Shown piece by piece: positions 58,001 through 64,000 of a stretch of 64,000 nucleotides of DNA. The translations under genes and the position numbers were made by a program. Within the stretch, counting starts at the first letter, position 1; each line of letters opens with the position of its first letter. The notes beneath the pieces are model-generated. The model did not search any database and was not told the origin of the DNA. It saw only the letters and a program-made list of their open reading frames with translations. Source of the DNA: Eudorina sp. 2006-703-Eu-15 (taxonomy: Eukaryota > Chlorophyta > Chlorophyceae > Chlamydomonadales > Volvocaceae); assembly GCA_003117195.1 (NCBI GenBank), contig BDSI01000134.1, forward strand, positions 64,501-128,500. The letters are read 5' to 3'.

Positions 58001-61000
58001 GGCCGCAGGGGACTCACCGGCGGGAGACCCAGGAAGGCGGCGGCGTGACCGTCGGGGCCCATTCCACCCATCCCGACGCCAGGCTGTTGCTGCTGCTGCT
58101 GCTGTTGCAGCTGTTGTTGTTGTTGCTGCTGTTGCAGCAGCTGTTGTTGTTGTTGCTGCAGCTGTTGCTGTTGTTGCTGTTCTTGCTCCTGTTGCTGCTG
58201 CTGCAGCTGTTCCTGCTTAAGCGCCTCCTCCAGCTCCCGCTCGCGCTCCCGCGCCTCCCGTTCCTCGCGCTCCTGTTCCTGTGAATGCGTCCATGGAGAT
58301 GGGGTGTAGGAGCGTGGTAGACCTGTTGAAGCTGCGCTGCCGCCAGAGCAAAGGCCCGAATGGGATAAGATAAAGTACAATCGAGGAATGGGAGGGGGGC
58401 GTCGGCCCGCCGCCAACTGCGCCTTAACGCCATCCCGCCTGTCCGGCCCCTACGCGCCCCCGCGCCTCCAGCCCCAAGAGCCCCAGGTGCCGGGGAGGAC
58501 TCCCCCACATCGCGCCATTCGGCTCCGATGCCGGCATTCCTCTCGGCAGGCCACGGGCGAGGCCGCACACGGCAGCAGCTGCAGAACGCCGCCAGCCACC
58601 TCCCGGACCGAGCGCCTCCAATCCAGGACAGGCGGTAGCAGCACCCACGACACCTTCCTCCGCGCTGGCGCACAAGGGACGGGGTGGCCCCAGAACCGCC
58701 CCCCACAAAAATCTCCATCCCCACACACAAAGACTAGATTTCCGCTGCGGGTAAGAGTTTCCGGTCGGACTGGCTGGTTCGGGTTAGTACCTGCTCTTTT
58801 GACACCCCTCTCGACCCACCGCCCGACTGTGGCCCTATCTTCCGCCCGCGGCTCCGCAACGCCACCCAACCGCCTCCCGTGCATTCAACTCCCCACACGC
58901 CACCCACCTGCTTCACCAGCGCCGCGTGCCGTTCGTCCAGCTCGCCCTTCTGGGCGGTCAGAGCCGCGTGCGCCTCCTCGGTGCGCTTCAGGCTGTCCTC
59001 CTGCGGAGGGGAGGGGAGGGGAAGGGGCGGCGGTGAGGAGGGGCAGGTAAGGGGACGATGCAGCGGCGCACGGCGCTGGCTGCGCACACCTGCCAGGTGC
59101 TCCACTCCGACCTCACGTGCTCTTCCCCCTCATCTGCAAGACAGGCCCCCGCCAGGACCCATCGGCCCGGCGGCCGCACCGGCCTCCCGTCCCCGGCCCC
59201 CGGCGGCCGCACCTGCTGCGAGAGGTGCATCCGAATGTACGTGACGGCCTTCTTGCGGCGCTCGGTCTCCGCCTTGAGGCACTCGAGCGCCGTGGCCAGG
59301 GTGGTCCGGGCGGCGTCCACCTCGGAGAGCGAGGCGTCGATGGCGGACACGTTCTGGGTAGCGGGAAGGAGGGCGGAGGGAGCAGCACGGCACGGTGAAC
59401 ACCGTACCGAAAATGGGTTGCGGCCTGAGGTTGGTCACCGCTCCTGCTGAGGTTCCAGCTGTCGATATCGTCCAGTCCACCTCGCGCCGCAGACCTCTTC
59501 CCACACATCCTCTCTTCCCACACCGCCTCGTTTCCCACACCGCCTCTCTTTTCCACTGGGTCGACTGGCCGCTCCCCTCGGAACCTCGGCCCGCAACACG
59601 GCACCGACACTCCCTACGGTACCTCCTCCCTCAGGAGACCGCGGCCCGCCCCGCGTGGCGCTCCGCAACCCACCGCCTTATACTGCAGGCACTTGGTTTG
59701 CCACTCGCTGCTGCGCGCCGCGGCGTTGGCTACCTCGTACAGCACCTCCGCCAGGCTGCCCACCGCCGCCAGCTTCCGCCGGTCCAGGTCACTCCCGGCG
59801 CCGCCGCCCGCGCCGCCGTCGGCCGCGGCAGCGCCGCCGCCCGCACCTCCGCCGCCGGCGCTCCCGGCCGAGCCCAAGCTCGGGGCGGCCGCCTTCGATG
59901 GGGTCCCTAATCCCGAGGCGTTGCCATTCAAGTGGTCCCTCAGGACCTTGACCTGACTGGACCCAAAGACCTGTCGGGGTACAATAACAACAACAACAAC
60001 AACAGAACAACAGGGTTGCTGCTGCGTTGCCAAACACAACAAGAAGAACAAGGCCAACCAGAAAACAAACTGCGGCAGCCCGCGCGCGCGGGAAATGAAG
60101 ACGGTGCACCCCATGCGGTTCGGCGAGAGGAAGACATCGATCTGGAGCCCCCCGGGGCCACCCTCGTGCAGCTGCGCTGATTCGTTGGCGGCGGCGGCAG
60201 ATTCGGGCTCGGGACCCCTTCGCACGTTGTCGCACCTTGCGCTCATCCCAGATGTCTACCAGCCGCTTGGCTGAGGTGCGCAGTTTGGTGTCCGAGGAGC
60301 GGCTCACGGAGACGAGCGCCTTGGGCATCACCCGGAAGAACTCATCGGCGAACTCGCGGCCCTTCTTGCGACCCTCCTGCGGTCCGGAGAGGGGGGAGGG
60401 AGCGATGAGAGGTGGTCGTGGTTGTGGGCCGAGAAGTCGTAGTGTTGGGTGGAGAACTCGTGGAATGCGGTGCGCTTCGGTTGGGAGCCGGTCGATGGGT
60501 GCTGGTTGAAGCGAGCAGCAAGCCCAGCACTGGAGGGCTGGTGCGTGCTAGCGCGATGGTGGCTTGATGCCGAACTGTGGGACGGGGACGCAACCGGCGC
60601 CGGTGTTGAGCGACCACATCCGCAGCACCACCGCGAGGGGGGATGTGTTAGCGAGGAGGCCCCAGGGAAGGAAGGAACGCAACATCACGAATACGGTAAA
60701 CGGGTGTGAGGTGGGGCGCGGACGCCACTGAATGGCTCGCAGGTAGCCCCCGGGGGGGATGAGTTCTGTAGGGGACAGGTGCGGGGTAAAGGCCATCCGT
60801 CCGGGAACGCACGGCCCCGGACGGCGACGTCGTGTCACCACCGTCGGCGGGAAAGCCGCCAGGACTGGTCTACTTCTATGGGTCGGTAATCCCGGAGGTC
60901 AGGGCGCCCCGGCGCTTGGCGAGCAATGCGCCGTGACAGTTCCGTCCGGTGCCGATCCTGGTCCAGTAGGTTGCGACCTCAGCACTCCGGGGTGCTGGGG

Positions 61001-61268
61001 TTCAGCCGCGGGGTTGCACGAGGGGGGGTAAGGGCTGGGACAGAGGTGATCCCACTTCACCGCGCACCTGCAGGATGTGATTTGCCAGATACAGGAACGC
61101 TACCCGTCGTTCGTGCGTCGCCCTGCCGAACTCGTCCAACCAAATGTTGACCACGGACTTGGCATCTTTGATATAGAATAGGCACCACTTCGACGTGCTC
61201 TCAATTGACTGTTGGCTGACGTTTAGGCTTTGAAGCCGCTGAACTAAGCTGTCGCGATTGACGTTCAT
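55007..61268 (-). CDS. CID-domain protein (RPRD/Rtt103-like), RNA polymerase II CTD interaction, 9 exons
   Basis: Minus-strand exons 61268-61068, 60376-60236, 59970-59674, 59353-59213, 59000-58908, 58278-58018, 57500-56861, 56411-56125 and 55441-55007 agree in phase, giving 831 residues. Residues 1-130 form a CID (CTD-interacting) domain: LVQRLQSLNVSQQSIEST, VVNIWLDEFGRA, RRVAFLYLANHILQ, GREFADEFFRV and LVDIWDERKVFGSSQ correspond to the helices of RPRD1/Rtt103. Such proteins bind phosphorylated polymerase II CTD and act in transcription termination and 3'-end processing. A coiled coil follows (ATALECLKAETERRKKAV; KGELDERHAALVKQ), as in RPRD proteins, then an Arg/Glu and long poly-Gln stretch and a Pro/Gly/Met-rich disordered half with GMPPMMPPFPMPGM-type repeats. 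The conserved short helix IDQLAAALANNSDQTAML lies near the C-terminus. The disordered tail is much longer than in animal RPRD1. Confidence 0.9.
55637..55690 (-). repeat. Dispersed intronic repeat A (CID-gene intron 8)
   Basis: On the minus strand it reads AGCAGCGCAGTTTGTGAAAT, TGTCTACCAATTTCCTATAC and CCCCGAG, the same orientation relative to transcription as in the TLK gene. It lies about 195 bases before the acceptor of the last exon. Confidence 0.85.
56428..56465 (-). repeat. Dispersed intronic repeat A (CID-gene intron 7), partial
   Basis: Minus strand: CGTTTGAAATGTCCACCAAT followed by TTCCTGTACCCC. The acceptor at 56412 follows within about 16 bases. Sense orientation. Confidence 0.8.
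56641..56688 (+). repeat. Dispersed short repeat B, copy 3 (CID-gene intron 7)
   Basis: GGTTTAATTGAGAAAAATAA followed by ATAAACTCGTAGAACGAACC, antisense to the gene. Related to 6741-6785 (GAAGAACGAACCCGG) and 11653-11682. Confidence 0.75.
58081..58212 (-). repeat. CAG/CAA repeat encoding poly-Gln in the CID gene
   Basis: An almost continuous run of Gln codons on the minus strand with scattered Leu and Glu, inside exon 58278-58018 and in frame. Confidence 0.93.
58297..58360 (-). repeat. Dispersed intronic repeat A (CID-gene intron 5)
   Basis: Minus strand: CCTTTGCTCTGGCGGCAGCG, then CAGCTTCAACAGGTCTACC and CTCCTACACCCC, ending about 18 bases before the acceptor of exon 58278-58018. Sense orientation. 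Confidence 0.85.
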
Positions 61269-63540
61269 GCCGCCAGCCGATTAGCTCAACAGAGGAGATC
61301 AAGACGGCACATCACCTGCCCTGGCCAAAGCCATACCCTCTCGAGCAGACTATGTTAGTCCTATTTACTGAACTGCGAGAACTTAGCCGCAGGTTTCCAG
61401 TATGTCGGCCCACGGGAGTTTACAGCACTGGTGGCTACCAACAAAGAATGTCTTCAAACAACAGATGCAGCGAGGTAAATAGTTTAGGCCTTTCACTGAG
61501 GTCGTCACGATAGCAAGCGGCTGTGCGGAAAAGTGCCGGAGTTATTGTCAATGAGGCCTACTCCGTCTTGTCATCTAGATAAGCAGCATAGCTGCGGTTG
61601 CGTGACAACTAACTACATCTCCGAAAAAGCATGCGATAGCGAGTCGGCCCGAATCCGAAACGACAGTACGGCAGGTCGTCGTCGGCTATATGCTAAAAAT
61701 CTAGATGGCGCATGCACACGTGAACCTCATGACTGGGTTGTGGCCTTGTTATAGAGTGGTGCATACTCCAGAAATGGAAAGCTTCGCGACGCCCTCCGTT
61801 ACAGTCTTGACACCCTAGACACTGCGCGCCGGAAACCGCTACTAGAACTGTTGTCCTAGAACTGCATTTCACACTGTTACAACGCAACTTAATCAATGAT
61901 GCGGGACTCACATTAAGGGAAGTAACCACCATAACGAAGCACTCCGACAGACGTACGCGACAACAACCTGGTGCCAATCATGGCACATCCTGACACGCCC
62001 TCTCTTTGCGGCCGCGCCCTACAGAATCATAAACTCCGCAGGATCCCATCAGCTCAAAACGCGCGAACTCGCAACGCAGCGGCATCACCTCCACCAGCAC
62101 CTTGCAAGTAGCAATTGAGCACTTCCTACCTACCATCAAGTCCGCGCTCCCATTTCACATCGCATCGTTCGACCGCTACAGTACACGCATACAGCCCTCC
62201 TACCGACTCACATCGGCACCATCTGGCTGCCCACCATAGTGTCAACTTGTCAACGCCGGGGGGAGCGTGCCGAGACCCCAGTGTCCAAACCAGGTCACGA
62301 CACAATGAAAGACACTACTTGACCAGCTAGCGTCGCTGCTGACAGCAACCTGCTCAAGCAAAAACGGGTGTGCACGACGTTGCTGCTTACTGGGCATGCC
62401 GCGCGTCGGACACAGCCTGACCGATGCCCGGGCCGCCCGGGCCGGCGTCTACGACATCCCACTCTCGCAGGTACAGGCTGGTACGAGCTACAATCAAGTC
62501 GATCATACAACGTCTCTACAACCACAAATCTGAAAACAGGTGTCGCATCGCTAGAGATGCATCTCCGACGTTCTCTGACCGTTCCGGTGTCTCGACCGCT
62601 GCCCTCCAAACGACACACAAAACACTAGCCTTAACTGCCGTACCTGCACAGATCAGACCGGTCTTATTGTCTCAGCCCAGCCCACATCAGAACATCGCCG
62701 TTGACATAGCTGCATCATGCCAACACACGCACATTAAGCAATCAAGACACATCCGCCCCAACGATCATCTTTGTGAATTCATGGTACAAGTAAGACATCA
62801 ATCTGTGCACAACAGCGTGTGGCCCGTTGAGTCCAACCCTAGTTTATGAGTCCAGAACCTAGTGTTTAAAAGTGAAACCCGCCAGAACCTTGTATATTAC
62901 TCACTCCACAGCCCACACCGACTGCCGCTCAACCCTTGCGCAGCTTTATTGTCCCGTCGGTACACCCGACGAGCCAATGTACGACACGCCCACCCCGGGC
63001 TCGTTGTCGCGTGTGCCCGGGCTTGGGTCCTCCATGTCTGCCTGTGCGTTCTGCCCGTGTGCCTCTCTGCTGTCGCCTCGTCGTACGCATCATCGTACGA
63101 ATCACGGGGGGCTGCTCGCGTTCACATCGCGCCATGCCTCCCTCCGACATCACCCTCACCATCGCCATCACGTGGTACACCCTCCGCACCACCCACACCA
63201 CGCACAGCACAGACAGGACGGCGCGACCTCTCGATGACACACATCCAATACTCGCGCCCTTCTGGCCATTCCATCTCGAGGCGAGACTCCTGCGACACAG
63301 CTCCAGCGAACCCCAAACAAGGGGGTCACAACCAAATGACCTCGGTCAGGAAACGTCTCCGGCCCCAACCTGTGCGCACCCAAAATCCGACCGCATGGCG
63401 GCCATCCACACCTCCAATCTATGAATGTTCCCGGTGCCTGCCGCCGCATCTGCACCTCCAATCTATGAATAACATCGGTGCCCGCCGCCGCATTCGGGAC
63501 CGGCTCACAGTCGGGCCCCACTGGCTTAGCACACACCCCG
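61269..63540. other. Intergenic DNA, no supported gene
   Basis: Begins with the promoter region of the CID gene, AT-richer to about 62900, then GC-rich. A partial match to repeat C (GTTTAAAAGTGAAACCCGCC, then AGAACCTTG) is at 62861-62893. No frame shows clear coding bias before 63540. Confidence 0.45.
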
Positions 63541-63543
63541 GTG

Positions 63544-63780
63544 CGCCGCCGCGTCCGGCCGCCCTCAACCAGTTCGAGTTGTTCGCAGCCTCACTGCCTC
63601 CCGTGGCCGCGCCCGGCGCCGCCGGCGCCGTCCCCTTCCTGGCCGCCGGCGTGGCGGCCTCCTCCCAGCTCGCTTCCCGCACCCTCCTCTCCCAGTTCCG
63701 TGGAGGCGGCCTGGTGCGGGTCCGCGGGCCCATTCGCGCCATCGCGCCGCCGCCGGCGGTCGGGTTTCCGGTTGTAGACT
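63544..63780 (+). CDS. Possible exon of a gene running off the window (hypothetical)
   Basis: A plus-strand frame reads LNQFELFAASLPPVAAP, then AAGAVPFLAAGVAASS and FRGGGLVRVRGPIRAIAPPP, with strong C/G third positions and an AG-like acceptor near 63571. The opposite strand is also open with equal GC3, so strand is uncertain. No family is recognised and no donor is obvious. After 63850 the sequence becomes a GGGA-rich tract. Confidence 0.25.
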
Positions 63781-64000
63781 GTGGTGTATCGCGCCGTCTT
63801 GTCACCCACCTTGGTGGAGAGCCGGGAGAAGGAGGAAGACCCACCGGGAGACGGAGGAAGGAATGAGGGAGGGGTAGGAAGGAAAGCGCGGGAGTGAGGG
63901 AGGGAGGGAGGGAGGGAGGGTGACAGGCAGGGACGTGTGGGCGAGGTTCCGGACGAGTCTGGTCCTGCGGCAAGTGGGCTTCCGGGGATCTGGGACCATG

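Overview
The window looks like nuclear DNA of a volvocine/chlamydomonadalean green alga. Coding exons are very GC-rich with strong G/C at third codon positions. Genes have many short introns with GT(G/A)-type donors and C-rich acceptor tracts. Candidate TGTAA poly(A) signals follow several stops. Proteins carry long Ala, Gln, Gly and Pro runs, and there is a pherophorin, a cell-wall glycoprotein family of this lineage. No species is assigned. There is no operon structure; genes are dispersed, on both strands, and separated by lower-GC DNA.

Layout. (1) 1142-11632 (+): a 17-exon Tousled-like kinase, whose exons join in frame to 1205 codons. (2) 12.4-15.4 kb: gene-poor DNA with two minisatellite fields. 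(3) 15448-19402: a 3955-bp mobile element bounded by 59-bp terminal inverted repeats (58/59 identical). It carries a tyrosine recombinase (-), a Ulp1/C48-type cysteine protease (+) and a 15-copy 28-29 bp subterminal array. (4) 20138-24995, possibly to 25651 (+): a large low-complexity protein of unknown function. (5) 25.6-27.4 kb: dispersed repeat DNA and (AC)n tracts. (6) 28150-32598 (+), with 5' exon unresolved: a protein kinase with a huge Ala-rich tail. (7) 34627-37840 (-): a pherophorin. (8) 38-42.8 kb: gene-poor. (9) 42832-45659 (-): an SnRK2-type kinase. (10) 47206-48718 (-): a small protein with an acidic tail. (11) 49377-52838 (+): NADH-cytochrome b5 reductase. (12) 55007-61268 (-): a CID/RPRD-type RNA polymerase II CTD-interacting protein. 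(13) 61.3-64 kb: no confident gene, one possible exon near the right edge.

The host genes cover chromatin and replication signalling (TLK), transcription (CID protein), stress signalling (SnRK2), redox/lipid metabolism (CBR) and extracellular matrix (pherophorin); nothing suggests they form one pathway. Two things stand out. The first is the TIR-bounded element, which combines a tyrosine recombinase with a Ulp1 protease. The second is a set of short dispersed repeats that recur inside introns, usually just upstream of 3' splice sites and in the sense orientation, resembling introner-like elements. Exon models were built by hand from reading frame, splice consensus and phase agreement, and no database search was possible.
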